Assembly (NCBI GenBank): GCA_963835495.1
Contig: CAWIFQ010000003.1
Coordinates: 496,001-560,000 of the forward strand
DNA from: Acaudatibacter sp963835495
GTDB lineage: Bacteria > Pseudomonadota > Alphaproteobacteria > Caulobacterales > Caulobacteraceae
Direction of reading: 5' to 3'
Length of the DNA: 64,000 nt
Each line of letters starts with the position of its first letter. Within the stretch, counting starts at the first letter, position 1. The notes under the pieces are model-generated. The model was not told where the DNA came from and did no database searches. It saw only the letters and a list, made by a program, of their open reading frames with translations. Below, piece by piece: positions 7,182 to 16,314 of the stretch. Position numbers and translations under genes: made by a program.

Positions 7182-9614
7182 ATGCATTGGATATTCAAGG
7201 CGCGCTCCAATCGGAGCGTGCGCAGCGCGTTGGTGGCCACGGCGTCATGCGCCGCCTTGATCGCGGCGATCGCCGGCGGGCCGGCGCGGGCCGCGGACGC
7301 CACGGCGGCGGCCGACTCATCGGCGGCCCCGGTTTCCGGCGGCGGGGCCGGCGCCGAGGGCACGGAAGTCTCCAGCATCGTCGTCACGGCGGAGAAAGAC
7401 AGCGCCGCGGCGGCCGCGGCCCCGACCAAGGCCTCTCTCGATCAGACCCAGCCCGAGTCGATCATCAGCCGTGGCTACATCGAGCAGGTCACGCCGGAGA
7501 CCGGCGGCTGGACCACGGTGCTGACGATCGCGCCCAGCGTGTCCGGCATCACTTCGAACGGCGGCGGCATCGGCGACTACAATGTTGTCTCGATCCGCGG
7601 CTTCAAGGACGGCCAGTTCAACGTCACCTACGACGGCATCGCCTTTGGCGACACCAACGACCCGACCCACCACGGGGCCGACTATTTCCCCGCCTCGACC
7701 ATCGGCGCTGCGGTGGTCGATCGCGGCCCTGGCGCCGCCGGCGATCTGGGACAGGAGAACTACGGCGGTGCGATCCACTTCTTCTCGCCGGATGTGAGCG
7801 ACACCTTCGGCGGGTCGCAGAAGCTGACGTTCGGCAACTTCGGCACCTATGCCTCGGTGACGACGCTCAACACCGGCGCGCTCTCGCAACTCGGCGGCGG
7901 CAAACTGCTGCTGAACTTCGACGAGCGCTGGTCGGCCGGCGAACTGACCGGCTCCAGCGGCCACCAGTACAATCAGCTGGCCAAGTTCATACTGCCGCTC
8001 GGCGACAAGGGTACGCTCACCCTGTTCGCCAACCACGAGTACAACTTCTTCCACTTCGAGGACTCGGCCGGTCCAGGCGAGACCTGGCGGCAGACGTTGC
8101 TGTTCGGCAAGGATTTCTCGATGAACAGCGACCCGAAGAGCGAGCACTTCATGGGCTACAACTACGAGCTCAAGCGGACCGATTTCGAGTACGGGGACCT
8201 GAAATACCAACTGGCGCCGACCCTCGCGCTGGAAGATCAGCTCTACACCTACTGGTATTCGAACAAGACCAAGTCGACCAACGACCTGACCGGCGACAGC
8301 GGCCCGGACCTGAACGCCGCTGGACCGAACCCGAACACCTCGGCGCCCAACGTCACCAAGCCGCCGGCCAGCGCTACGGACATCGGCGGCTACGACAAGC
8401 TCAACGAATACCGCGTGGTCGGCGATATCGTCCGCTTCACCCAGGACTGGTCGTTCGGGACGCTGAAATTCGGCGGGCTGGTCGAAGGATCGCGCACCTT
8501 CCGGCACAACTGCTTCATCGACTTCACGCTGGGCGGGGCGCCCGACAACAAGTTCACGCCGCCGAAATTTCCCTTCACCAGCAACTGCAAGCTGCTGGAG
8601 GAATCCAGCTGGTTGCAAGGCCAGTTCTTCGCCGATTTCAACTGGCGCGTCACCGACAAGCTGACGATCTCACCCGGCTTCAAGTACGTCGACTTCACCC
8701 GCGGGGTGAACGCCACCAACGAGAACGTCGGCGGCGGGACCAAGAACCAGGCGCTGGTCGCGACCAACAACTACGCCAGCCCGCTGTATTTCCTGACCGC
8801 CAACTACAAGATCCAGCCATACTGGTCCGTGTACGGACAGGCCGCCACGAGCTTCCTGGTGCCTTCGCTGTCGGCGCTCTATGTGACCGGCGCCAGCCTG
8901 GAGAACCTGCAGCCGACCTACACGGACAACTACCAGATCGGCACCGTCTATACCCGCGGGGCGGTCACCGCCGACCTCGACGCCTACTGGATCAACGCGA
9001 CCAACATCGAGGTCGCGTGCTCGACGCCCGACCCCACCCAGGTGACCGGCGTGGCGGCCGCGTTCTGCAACGTCGGCAAGGCCCGCTACAGCGGGGTGGA
9101 AGGCGAAGCGGCCTATGCGTTCGATTTCGGCCTGTCGCTGTTCGCCAACGCGTCGGTCAACGACGCCGAGCAGCTCGCGACGCCGACCCCCGTCGGCGGT
9201 TCGGGCCGAACCCCGGCGCTGAGGCTCGCCAATGCGCCAGGATGGACGGCCGCGGTCGGCGCCATAGTCAACCACGGTCCTTGGCAGGCGTCGCTGACCT
9301 ACAAGCGAGTGGGCGGCTGGGTGGACTACAGCGCCGCCACGAACGCCCTGGGCGTCCCGCTAGAGACATTCCACCTGCCTGGATACGACACGCTAGACCT
9401 CTCCGCCGGCTACGACTTCGGCCACGCCAAGATCAAGCTGCAGGTCTTCAACCTGTTGGACACGCGGGCGGTGTCGTCCTTCGTGCCGGGCTCGAACACG
9501 ACGAAACTGTTCCCGGCGGGCGGCGTCGTGGATGCGGTGGGCAACATCGACCAGGGCATCTACACCTTCCAGGCCGGCCGGCAGATCGAGGTCACGCTGA
9601 TCGGCAAGTTCTAG
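7182..9614 (+). CDS. TonB-dependent outer-membrane receptor
   Basis: Outer-membrane active transporter driven by TonB. The N-terminus is a signal peptide with a hydrophobic run ending PARAADA, then a short linker with a TonB-box-like SSIVVTAEKD (about 64-73). The plug domain includes NVVSIRGFKDGQFNVTYDGI and GQENYGGAIHFFSP; the rest is beta-barrel with many aromatic strands, and it closes with the terminal strand EVTLIGKF ending in phenylalanine. At 810 aa it is full length. Substrate cannot be read from the sequence. The opposed downstream operon encodes an amidohydrolase, which does not establish a shared substrate. Confidence 0.93.
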   Translation: MHWIFKARSNRSVRSALVATASCAALIAAIAGGPARAADATAAADSSAAPVSGGGAGAEGTEVSSIVVTAEKDSAAAAAAPTKASLDQTQPESIISRGYIEQVTPETGGWTTVLTIAPSVSGITSNGGGIGDYNVVSIRGFKDGQFNVTYDGIAFGDTNDPTHHGADYFPASTIGAAVVDRGPGAAGDLGQENYGGAIHFFSPDVSDTFGGSQKLTFGNFGTYASVTTLNTGALSQLGGGKLLLNFDERWSAGELTGSSGHQYNQLAKFILPLGDKGTLTLFANHEYNFFHFEDSAGPGETWRQTLLFGKDFSMNSDPKSEHFMGYNYELKRTDFEYGDLKYQLAPTLALEDQLYTYWYSNKTKSTNDLTGDSGPDLNAAGPNPNTSAPNVTKPPASATDIGGYDKLNEYRVVGDIVRFTQDWSFGTLKFGGLVEGSRTFRHNCFIDFTLGGAPDNKFTPPKFPFTSNCKLLEESSWLQGQFFADFNWRVTDKLTISPGFKYVDFTRGVNATNENVGGGTKNQALVATNNYASPLYFLTANYKIQPYWSVYGQAATSFLVPSLSALYVTGASLENLQPTYTDNYQIGTVYTRGAVTADLDAYWINATNIEVACSTPDPTQVTGVAAAFCNVGKARYSGVEGEAAYAFDFGLSLFANASVNDAEQLATPTPVGGSGRTPALRLANAPGWTAAVGAIVNHGPWQASLTYKRVGGWVDYSAATNALGVPLETFHLPGYDTLDLSAGYDFGHAKIKLQVFNLLDTRAVSSFVPGSNTTKLFPAGGVVDAVGNIDQGIYTFQAGRQIEVTLIGKF

Positions 9615-9666
9615 TTCGGCAGGAGGCTTCGGTGCGGCGCGCTGGCCGGAGAAGCTGCGGCGTCAC

Positions 9667-9704
9667 CGGGCGGGCGCATTGAGAAGTCTCAGTGCGCCCG
9701 CCCG
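9667..9704. terminator. Strong hairpin between convergent genes
   Basis: An 18-bp stem with one G-T pair and a 2-nt loop: the left arm is 9667-9684 and the right arm is 9687-9704. The core reads GGGCGGGCGCA against TGCGCCCGCCC. It lies 53 bp after the receptor stop and 30 bp after the end of the amidohydrolase, so it can serve both strands. There is no T-run, so termination by this hairpin alone is an inference. Confidence 0.65.
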
Positions 9705-9733
9705 GGCCTCGGCTTGGAGCGGTGACGCTCAGG

Positions 9734-11401
9734 TCAGGCCAGTTCGCAGATCACCCCGGCGTGCGCGTCGGTATAGGCGCCGCCTTCCCAGGCGACTTCG
9801 CCATTGACCACCACCGCCTCGACGCCGACCGCATCGCGGACGTAGCGCATGCCGTCGCCCGGCATGTCGAACTGCGGCCGCTCTTCGCCGCGGCCGATGG
9901 TGGCGGCGTCGAACACCACGATGTCGGCGGCCTTGCCCGCCTGCAGCAGGCCGCGGTCCTTCAGGCCCCAGATCTCGGCGGTGTCGGAGGTGATCTTCTT
10001 CACCGCCGCCTCGAGGCTGAGCGCGCCGGATTTGCGCACGAACTCGCTGAACAGGTAGCCGGTGTCGCCGTAGGTGGCGAACGAAGCAAGGTGCGCGCCG
10101 CCATCGCTGGCGCCGATGTGCATGAACGGGCTGGCCAGCATCGCGCCGATCCGGTCGGTCGCATCGTGGCCGCGGCTGGCGGCCAGGAAGGCGACGTCGA
10201 GGCCATGCTCGAGCGAGAGGTTGATCAGCGCCCGGGCCGGCGACTCGCCGCGCTCGGCGGCGATCTCGCCGAGGGTGCGGCCGACCAGCGCCGCCGGCGC
10301 CGCATCGCCGCCGCGCACGACGAGTTCGCCAAGTATGGCCATGCCGCCATCGGGTCCGGCGTCCGCGACCATCTTGTCGGCGGTGTCCGGGTCCCTCAGC
10401 GCCGCGAGCCGCTCGGCCAGCGGCAGGCGCAGCACCCGCACCCAGCGCGGCAGGCGGGCCAGGAACAGGCTGGGACGCAGCAGCGAGAACGAGATGTCGA
10501 TCGGCCGGGTCTGCATCTGCGGCCAGACCCGGGCGCCGCGGGCGAACTGTTCCTCGACCCGCGCCATCACCCGCGGCACGTTCTGCGGCGTCGCGGCGCT
10601 GTCGAACAGCGGCGAGAAGGTGGTGGGGATGCCGTGCTTGATCGACAGCTCGGCCAGCTGGTCGACGCGGGCGATGGTGATGTCGGTGGCGTAGAACTCC
10701 GGCACGATCTGCAGCATCCGGCCGAACTCGCCCAGCACCGCGCAGAGCGCGTCCAGCTCGTCGAAGCTGGCGAAGCGCGACGGCACCGGCCGGCCGTTCT
10801 CGTCGACGTCGACGAAGCTGGTGGAGAGGCCGACCGCGCCGGCTTCCAGGCATTCGCGCAGCAGGTTCTGCATCGCGGCGATCTCGTCCGGCCGGGCGGC
10901 GCGCTGTTGGGCGTCCGCGCCCATCACCCACAGCCGGATCACGCTGTGGCCGACCAGCGGGGCGACGTTGAGCTGCAGCTGCTTGGCGATCGCGTCACGG
11001 TAGCCGGCGAAATCCTCCCAGGTCCACTCGAAGGCCTCGGTGAAGGCCTCCGGCGGCATCTCCTCGATCTGCTGGAACATGCCGACCAGGCCCTTGCGGT
11101 CGGCGGCCTTCAGCGGCGCCAGCGAGAGCGAGCAGTTGCCGGGCACCACGCAGGTGATCCCGTGCTCAAGCGCCGGCCGCGCCGCGCCGTCCCACAGGAG
11201 CTGCACGTCGAAGTGGGTGTGCGGGTCGATGAAGCCGGGGGCGACCACGCGGCCCTTGGCGTCCAGCGTGCGGCGCGCCTCGCCGGCGATGGCCGGGCCG
11301 ACCGCGGCGATGCGCCCGTCCTTCACCGCGACGTCGCCGGTGAAGCCGGGTCCGCCGGCGCCGTCGACGATCGTGCCGCCCTTGATCAGGATGTCGAACA
11401 T
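9734..11401 (-). CDS. D-aminoacylase-type amidohydrolase (amidohydrolase_3 family)
   Basis: Metal-dependent amidohydrolase of the N-acyl-D-amino-acid deacylase group. It starts with MFDILIKGGTIVDGAGGPGF, has the metal motif GFIDPHTHFDVQ (H61, H63) and later GHSVIRLWVMG and the C-terminal GASDGGAHLASFATYGD with its acid and histidine. The family cleaves N-acyl-D-amino acids, but its members vary widely in substrate. 555 aa is typical. The last gene of a three-gene set: its start follows the stop of the small gene upstream by 1 bp. Confidence 0.88.
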   Translation of the reverse strand: MFDILIKGGTIVDGAGGPGFTGDVAVKDGRIAAVGPAIAGEARRTLDAKGRVVAPGFIDPHTHFDVQLLWDGAARPALEHGITCVVPGNCSLSLAPLKAADRKGLVGMFQQIEEMPPEAFTEAFEWTWEDFAGYRDAIAKQLQLNVAPLVGHSVIRLWVMGADAQQRAARPDEIAAMQNLLRECLEAGAVGLSTSFVDVDENGRPVPSRFASFDELDALCAVLGEFGRMLQIVPEFYATDITIARVDQLAELSIKHGIPTTFSPLFDSAATPQNVPRVMARVEEQFARGARVWPQMQTRPIDISFSLLRPSLFLARLPRWVRVLRLPLAERLAALRDPDTADKMVADAGPDGGMAILGELVVRGGDAAPAALVGRTLGEIAAERGESPARALINLSLEHGLDVAFLAASRGHDATDRIGAMLASPFMHIGASDGGAHLASFATYGDTGYLFSEFVRKSGALSLEAAVKKITSDTAEIWGLKDRGLLQAGKAADIVVFDAATIGRGEERPQFDMPGDGMRYVRDAVGVEAVVVNGEVAWEGGAYTDAHAGVICELA

Positions 11402-11402
11402 C

Positions 11403-11651
11403 TCAGAGGTCCTTGATGAGATCGCGCCAGGACTGGCCGACGAGGCCGTCCAGGCTGGCCGCGCCGGCGGCGCGCAGAAGGTCGAAGCCGGTCTCGGGGT
11501 CGAGCGTCAGCGAGCTGGACGCGCCGTTGCCGTGCCGCAGCCGCACCAGCAGCTCGGCCGCGCCGTCGTGGCCGGCGACGATCTCCGCGCCCTCGACCAG
11601 CGCGTCGTCCAGGCCGGGGGCTGGCGTGCTGCGAAGGGCCAAGGCGCTCAT
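11403..11651 (-). CDS. Small protein between the amidohydrolase and another small gene
   Basis: An 82-aa acidic protein that I do not recognise. It has a central ELLVRLRHGNGASSSLTLD segment that predicts as beta strands and a C-terminal helix (GQSWRDLIKDL). It overlaps the gene upstream by 4 bp (ATGA) and stops 1 bp before the amidohydrolase start, so the reading frames are packed as one operon. That packing is the main support for its being real. Confidence 0.65.
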   Translation of the reverse strand: MSALALRSTPAPGLDDALVEGAEIVAGHDGAAELLVRLRHGNGASSSLTLDPETGFDLLRAAGAASLDGLVGQSWRDLIKDL

Positions 11652-11854
11652 GCCAGCGGCGGCTCAACGAACACCACGTCGCTGCCGAGCAGCAGGCCGC
11701 GCGGCTTGCGCATGGCGAAGATGTGCAGGTTCCAGCCGCGGATCAGCTCCATCGCCGCCTCCAGCGGCTCTGCCGGCAAGGCGCGGGCGGCGAGCGACTC
11801 GAGGGTCTCGTCCGGTTGCGGGGTGACGAAGCGGCGCTGGGTGGTGAGGTCCAT
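11648..11854 (-). CDS. Small protein leading the amidohydrolase operon
   Basis: A 68-aa protein, MDLTTQRRFVTPQPDETLES at the start, ending with MRKPRGLLLGSDVVFVEPPLA. The pattern of a threonine-glutamate helix, ALPAEPLEAAMELIRGWN and a final beta segment hints at a LysM-like or other small fold, but I cannot assign a family. It is the first of three genes with overlapping or abutting ends (11854 to 9734), so it probably carries the operon promoter upstream of 11854. Confidence 0.6.
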   Translation of the reverse strand: MDLTTQRRFVTPQPDETLESLAARALPAEPLEAAMELIRGWNLHIFAMRKPRGLLLGSDVVFVEPPLA

Positions 11855-11983
11855 TTGCGGGAACCCTGGCGCCGAACACGGGGTCGTTCAACGGGGACGC
11901 GAGGTCAACCGGCGCGGCGCGTGCCCGCCGGGGCCAAACCGGCGTATGGCTGCGCGAACGCGATGCGTTGAAGGGATGGCGCG

Positions 11984-13111
11984 ATGGCCGAGGAAGCAGG
12001 GGAGGGCGCCGAGCCCGTCGCGGCGCCGCCGGATCCGGCGCCGGTGAACCGCGGTCAAAGGGCCGTCGGCCTCGTCGCGACGGCGCTGCTGACGCTGGCC
12101 GTGCTGTTCACCTTGCACGCCTTCCTGCCGGCGCTGGTCTGGGCGGTGGTGGTCGCGATCGGGCTTTGGCCGCTGTTCCACGCCATGGCGCTACGCTGGC
12201 CGCGGCATCGGCGCGGCCTGCTGCCGGCGCTGGTCATCGTGGCCACCCTGCTGGTCCTCGCGCTGCCGCTGGTGATGATCGGCTTTCCGATCTTCCACGA
12301 CGCCCGCGAAGCGGCGCGGTGGATCGAACAGGCGCGGGTCTATGGCGTGGCGCCGCCGCCGTTCCTGCTGCATCTGCCCGGCGGCGCGCAGCTGACCCAG
12401 TTCTGGCAGGCCAACCTGGCCGGACCGGGCGCGATCTCGGTCTTCACCAGCCGGGCGATGCAGGGCGGCGTGCTGGAAATCGGCCGTCACTTCGGCGCGG
12501 CTGCCCTGCGCCGGCTGACTGTGGTCGGCTTCATGCTGCTCGCCCTGTTCTTCGTCCTGCGGCACGCCGACACCGTGACCGAGCAGCTGCGCATCGCCGG
12601 CCGCCGCGCGGTCGGCCCGGCCGGCGAGCGGGTCGCGCTGCAGGTGGTGCGTTCGGTGCAGGGCACGGTGAACGGTCTGGTGCTGGTCGGGCTGGGCGAG
12701 GGCCTGATTCTGGGCGTCGCCTACTGGATCGCCGGCGTGCCGCATCCGGCGCTGTTCGGCCTGATGACCGCGCTGCTGGCCATGGTCCCGTTCGGGGCCT
12801 ACCTGGCCATCGCCGGCGCGACGCTGGCGCTGCTGATCGGCGAGAACGCGGTCGCCGCCATGATCGTCGCCGGCTTCGGCGTGGTGGTCACCTTCGCCGC
12901 CGATCACTTCGTGCGCCCGGTGCTGATCGGCGGCGCCACGCGGCTGCCGTTCCTGTGGGTGCTGCTCGGCATCCTGGGCGGGATCGAGACCTGGGGCCTG
13001 GTCGGCCTGTTCGTCGGCCCGGCGCTGCTGTCGGCGCTGCTGCTGCTCTGGCGCGAATATGTTGGCGGGCGGGAGGCGGTCACGATGGTCGAGCGGCCAG
13101 AGGAGGGCTGA
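11984..13111 (+). CDS. AI-2E family transporter (PerM/YdiK type permease)
   Basis: Inner-membrane protein with about eight hydrophobic segments. The fold is recognisable from the tandem N-terminal membrane helices, a cytoplasmic or periplasmic middle part (about 100-165), and the C-terminal half with VNGLVLVGLGEGLILG, a hairpin AMVPFGAYL and the conserved LGGIETWGLVGLFVGPALL. Despite the family name, transport of autoinducer-2 is shown for only a few members; others act in ion or metabolite export. ATG at 11984 has AAGGGA 8 bp upstream. It converges on the gene at 13133. Confidence 0.88.
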   Translation: MAEEAGEGAEPVAAPPDPAPVNRGQRAVGLVATALLTLAVLFTLHAFLPALVWAVVVAIGLWPLFHAMALRWPRHRRGLLPALVIVATLLVLALPLVMIGFPIFHDAREAARWIEQARVYGVAPPPFLLHLPGGAQLTQFWQANLAGPGAISVFTSRAMQGGVLEIGRHFGAAALRRLTVVGFMLLALFFVLRHADTVTEQLRIAGRRAVGPAGERVALQVVRSVQGTVNGLVLVGLGEGLILGVAYWIAGVPHPALFGLMTALLAMVPFGAYLAIAGATLALLIGENAVAAMIVAGFGVVVTFAADHFVRPVLIGGATRLPFLWVLLGILGGIETWGLVGLFVGPALLSALLLLWREYVGGREAVTMVERPEEG

Positions 13112-13132
13112 GGGCGGACGCCAAGGCGCCGC

Positions 13133-13780
13133 CTACCGCTCCTGCAGCCCCGCCTGCTTCAGGCGCCAGACCAGCTGGTCGAAGCGGTCCTGGCCGAAGA
13201 AAGGTTCGCCTTCGAACACCATCATCGGCACGCCCCAGTGGCCGGCGGCGCGCTGGTCGACCTGGCTCTTGGCGACGATCGCCGCGTAGCGCTCGGCCTC
13301 GGCGTCGACCGAGGCCGCGAGCTCGGTCCAGTCCAGCCCGGCCCGCGCCGCCGCGCCGGCGAGGTGGTCGCCCTCGTGCCAGTCGTCGACCTCGCCGCTC
13401 CAGATCACCTGGCTGGCCTCGAGCAGGAACGGCAGGCCCCGGCCGCGCTCGGCGGCGGCGACGCCGAGATGGGTCAGGCGGTGGATGTGCGGCTGCTCGG
13501 TGCGATAGCCCTCGCCCGCGGTCTGCCGCACCGGATCCGGGCGCGGCCAGCGGATCGGCATGCCCAGGAACTCGGCTTCGCGGCGGATGTCGCGGATCAG
13601 GTAGGGCCCCCACAGCGGATCGCGGGTGTCGAAGAACTCTGGCGTGCGCACCGCCAGCGGATAGACCGGCCGCACCCAGCAGCTGACGTCGTAGCGCCGG
13701 ACCAGCTCAAGCAGCCGCGGCGTCGCCAGATAGGAATAGGGCGAGCGGAACGACCAGTAGAGATCGAAGCTGAGGTTCAT
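13133..13780 (-). CDS. DsbA-fold isomerase, 2-hydroxychromene-2-carboxylate isomerase-like
   Basis: Thioredoxin-fold protein of the kappa-GST / HCCA isomerase group. The start MNLSFDLYWSFRSPYSYLA carries the S-PYSY active-site serine pattern in place of the DsbA CxxC, the middle is a helical insert, and the C-terminal HWGVPMMVFEGEPFFGQDR is the usual cis-proline strand and loop. The family isomerises aromatic degradation intermediates using glutathione. No pathway genes lie next to it, so its substrate is open. Confidence 0.83.
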   Translation of the reverse strand: MNLSFDLYWSFRSPYSYLATPRLLELVRRYDVSCWVRPVYPLAVRTPEFFDTRDPLWGPYLIRDIRREAEFLGMPIRWPRPDPVRQTAGEGYRTEQPHIHRLTHLGVAAAERGRGLPFLLEASQVIWSGEVDDWHEGDHLAGAAARAGLDWTELAASVDAEAERYAAIVAKSQVDQRAAGHWGVPMMVFEGEPFFGQDRFDQLVWRLKQAGLQER

Positions 13781-13887
13781 GCAAAGTCCTGCTTAGACGC
13801 GGCCGGCGCATAGGGCCGGACATCTCAGGTGGCAAGCAAGGCCGATATGGCGCAATGTCTTCATCCCGTCTTAGAGGACACCCGAAA

Positions 13888-14325
13888 ATGAAACGATCGA
13901 CCTTCGTCAGCGCGCTTGGCGCCGCCCTCCTGCTGGCGGGCGCCTCGGCGACGCCGGCGCTCGCCGCGCCCAGCGCCACGATCAGCCTTCACGGCGGCTC
14001 GGCGGCGTTCATCGTCGGCGTTGGCGGCGGCAGCGGCGTGCTGCATTTCAAGGGCCACAACTACCCGCTCACGGTCGGCGGCCTCTCGGTCGGCGCCATC
14101 GGCGTCAGCAGCTACGACCTTCACGGCACGGTCTATCATCTGCGCCGGGTCTCCGACATCGAGGGCACCTACAGCGCCCTGGACGCCTCGGCCACGGCCG
14201 GCTCCGGCGCCGGCATACTCGACATGACGAACGGCAAGGGTGTCGAGATCAGGGCCACGTCGACGACCTCGGGCCTGAAGCTCTCGTTCGCCCCCTCGGG
14301 CGTGGTGATCAACCTCAAGCACTAG
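13888..14325 (+). CDS. Exported small beta-rich protein
   Basis: A 145-aa protein with a clear signal peptide (MKRSTFVSALGAALLLAGAS, cleavage likely after ALAAP). The mature part repeats short beta segments: GVLHFKGHNYPLTVGGLSVG, then IGVSSYDLHGTVYHLRRVSDIEGTY and a C-terminal GVVINLKH. This pattern recalls DUF1134/EipA- or SYLF-like envelope proteins, but I am not certain of the family. The ATG at 13888 has AGAGG about 10 bp upstream; the frame is open to 13855 but the earlier methionine would precede the signal by 11 residues. Confidence 0.75.
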   Translation: MKRSTFVSALGAALLLAGASATPALAAPSATISLHGGSAAFIVGVGGGSGVLHFKGHNYPLTVGGLSVGAIGVSSYDLHGTVYHLRRVSDIEGTYSALDASATAGSGAGILDMTNGKGVEIRATSTTSGLKLSFAPSGVVINLKH

Positions 14326-14346
14326 CGACCACGTCACGTCATCGCC

Positions 14347-14379
14347 GGCCGCCGCGCGCAGCGTGGCGCGCCGGCGGCC
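14347..14379 (+). terminator. GC-rich hairpin after the exported protein gene
   Basis: An imperfect stem with GGCCGCC (14347-14353) pairing to GGCGGCC (14373-14379) and further GC pairs inside. It lies 21 bp after the stop at 14325. There is no T-run, so it is only a candidate terminator. Confidence 0.45.
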
Positions 14380-14583
14380 CATGAACGCCGCCCGTCGTCG
14401 CGTTCACGGATGGCCGGGACGAGCCAGGCCGTGGCTCTAGCCGCCGTTCCTCGCCAACAGGGCGAGTTCGCCAAATTGATCTGGGTCAGGGCGCTGCGGG
14501 CCATTTCGGCCTAGCAATTCGAAATGGCTGTCGTCGGGGCTCGCGGCGACGGCCTCGGCTTTAGGGCCCGATTGGACCTCGGG

Positions 14584-14787
14584 GTGGCCCCTTACCGATT
14601 TGAGCTGCATGACGAAGCGGGGCGCGTCCAGACTGTAATCACGGACCTCTTCGCCCACGACGACGACGCCATCGACCATGCTGGCGACCTGGACCATCCG
14701 TATGAGATCAATGTCTGGCGGCAAGAACGCCACGTGGCCCGGTTCCCACCCGTCCCGCCCGGGACGCTGCCCGGTCGCGGCCTATAG
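14584..14787 (+). CDS. Small hypothetical protein
   Basis: A 67-aa frame starting GTG. The stretch APYRFELHDEAGRVQTVITD, then acidic DDDAIDHAGDLDHPYEI and VWRQERHVARFPP, has the look of the small alphaproteobacterial proteins that begin PRYRFxL (DUF6894-like); this is a resemblance, not an identification. Third-codon positions are mostly G or C. A frame on the opposite strand (14437-14733) is also open, so the assignment is tentative. Confidence 0.45.
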   Translation: MAPYRFELHDEAGRVQTVITDLFAHDDDAIDHAGDLDHPYEINVWRQERHVARFPPVPPGTLPGRGL

Positions 14788-14790
14788 CGA

Positions 14791-14982
14791 TTATTTGGCC
14801 GTTGGCGGCAATGGTCGCGCAGGCGGATAGAGCGGGCTCACGCTCCTTCCTTCGGCTTCATCCAATCGGGCGATCGCCTCAGCCAGCAGCTGCTCGATTT
14901 GCGCGCGCCGGTGCGGGTCTTGCTCGGCCTCGAGCATATGCCGGTAGCGCTCGACGTTCTGTCTTGCGACGAAGCGTTGCAT
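14791..14982 (-). CDS. Small alpha-helical protein
   Basis: A 63-aa protein, MQRFVARQNVERYRHMLEAE then PHRRAQIEQLLAEAIARLDE, i.e. two amphipathic helices with a short proline-rich tail. Similar short helical proteins are frequent in Rhizobiales and Caulobacterales, usually without assigned function. The start at 14982 is favoured by GGAG 5 bp upstream. It converges with the preceding small gene with a 3-bp gap. Confidence 0.7.
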   Translation of the reverse strand: MQRFVARQNVERYRHMLEAEQDPHRRAQIEQLLAEAIARLDEAEGRSVSPLYPPARPLPPTAK

Positions 14983-15133
14983 GGCGCTCCGGTCCCCAAG
15001 CGAGCCTTCCAGGCGGCTCGCCCTGTTCCACCGGCGCAACCGGTATAGTCGAAGTCTGTCGGGTTGACGACATTTACCGCAGAAAAGCGGGCCCGGCGCC
15101 GCATCCCGCTGGCGGGCGGCTCGGCGGGGCTCC

Positions 15134-15988
15134 TTACACCGCGAACCTGAACGCCGCGCCGTCGCGGACGACGTGGCCGGCGGTGGGGGCGGGGAAGTGG
15201 GTGCCGATGACCAGGATCGCCTGGTCGGCCCATTCGGCGAACAGGCGAGCGCGGGTGAGCGCGGCGGCCTTCGGGTCGTTGTCGCCGAGCACCCAGTCGG
15301 GGTGCGCCAGCTGGCAGGGATGGTGGGTCATGTCGCCGGTGATCGCCGCCCGCTCGCCCTCGGACTCGATCAGCACGCTGACGTGGCCCGGCGTGTGGCC
15401 GGTGGACGGCGTGAGCCGGATCTCCGGCGAGATCACGTGGTCCAGCTCCACCAGCTGGACGAGGCCGGCGTCGAAGATCGGCGCCACGCTATCGCCGAGC
15501 ATCGCCTGCTGCTCCGCGTCGTCGTAGGTGCTCCAGAACTCGTACTCGCGCCGGCCCAGGAGGTAGCGCGCGTTCGGGAAGGTCGGCGTCCACTTGCCGT
15601 TCTCGAGCATCGTGTTCCAGCCGACGTGGTCGACATGCAGGTGCGTGCACACCACGGCGTCGACTTCCTCGCGCGACCAGCCCGCCTCGGCGAGATGCTG
15701 CAGGAACGGCGTCGCCAGCGGCTCGCCGCCGGTGATCTCGCGCGGCCGGTCGTTGCCGACGCAGGTGTCGACCACCAGCTTCAGACCTGGCGCCTCGACC
15801 AGCAGCGCGTGGACGCTGAGCTTCAGGATGGCGTCGTCCTCGCTGACGAAGTCTGGATAGAGCCAGGCCGACTTGCGCAGCTCCGCCGCCGTGGCCTGCG
15901 GCATGGCCTCGCGCGGCACCGGCAGATCCATCTCGACGATGCGGGTGATCTTCACCCGGCCCACGCGCCAGCTCAGCATCGCGCTCAC
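15134..15988 (-). CDS. Metallo-beta-lactamase-fold hydrolase
   Basis: MBL-fold enzyme with the dinuclear zinc motif THLHVDHVGWN (H116, H118, D120, H121), then later TGHTPGHVSVLIE and ITGDMTHHP for the remaining ligands. 284 aa. It resembles the group that includes AHL lactonases and methyl parathion hydrolase, but substrate cannot be predicted. Codon use is typical of the chromosome. It borders the accessory region that starts to its right. Confidence 0.85.
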   Translation of the reverse strand: MSAMLSWRVGRVKITRIVEMDLPVPREAMPQATAAELRKSAWLYPDFVSEDDAILKLSVHALLVEAPGLKLVVDTCVGNDRPREITGGEPLATPFLQHLAEAGWSREEVDAVVCTHLHVDHVGWNTMLENGKWTPTFPNARYLLGRREYEFWSTYDDAEQQAMLGDSVAPIFDAGLVQLVELDHVISPEIRLTPSTGHTPGHVSVLIESEGERAAITGDMTHHPCQLAHPDWVLGDNDPKAAALTRARLFAEWADQAILVIGTHFPAPTAGHVVRDGAAFRFAV

Positions 15989-16233
15989 GCCTCCGAACGT
16001 TCGACCCGACGGACGCTTATAACGGCCGCGGCCCAGGTTTCCGACAGGAGGGGTTCGCCGCCGCCACCGCTAGCGAGCCTGAGCGGACATCTGTTCGCGG
16101 ATAGGATAGGCTCAATCGCGGACGCGGAGGCTTCCGAGTTTGACGTCCTGCGCCTCCCCTCTGAGCCAACCCCGCGACACTCGGCGCCCCCAATGCGATC
16201 ATCTCCCCTGCATCTACCTGGAGAGGTTGCGGC
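15989..16233. other. Gap before the accessory region
   Basis: Together with what follows, 15989-16419 contains no convincing long gene. This part should hold the promoter of the MBL gene on the minus strand. I see no further structure beyond a GC-rich composition and scattered short open frames on both strands. Confidence 0.4.
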
Positions 16234-16293
16234 ATGACCGGTCCCCGCGAACATCCGCCCGAGGGCGAAGAGGACTTAGAGGAAGCGTCGTAA
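16234..16293 (+). CDS. Possible 19-residue acidic peptide
   Basis: ATG at 16234 with a near-ideal GGAGAGG 7 bp upstream and a TAA stop after 19 codons: MTGPREHPPEGEEDLEEAS. The peptide is strongly acidic. The ribosome binding site is the reason to list it; it may equally be the start of a decayed gene, since the next frame-broken gene lies shortly downstream. Confidence 0.3.
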   Translation: MTGPREHPPEGEEDLEEAS

Positions 16294-16314
16294 GCGGCCG
16301 AAGACGGCGGCGAT

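Noticed and set aside
14437..14733. Minus-strand small gene overlapping 14584-14787
   Set aside because: No ribosome binding site or motif; the plus-strand frame has the better residue pattern, though both remain uncertain.
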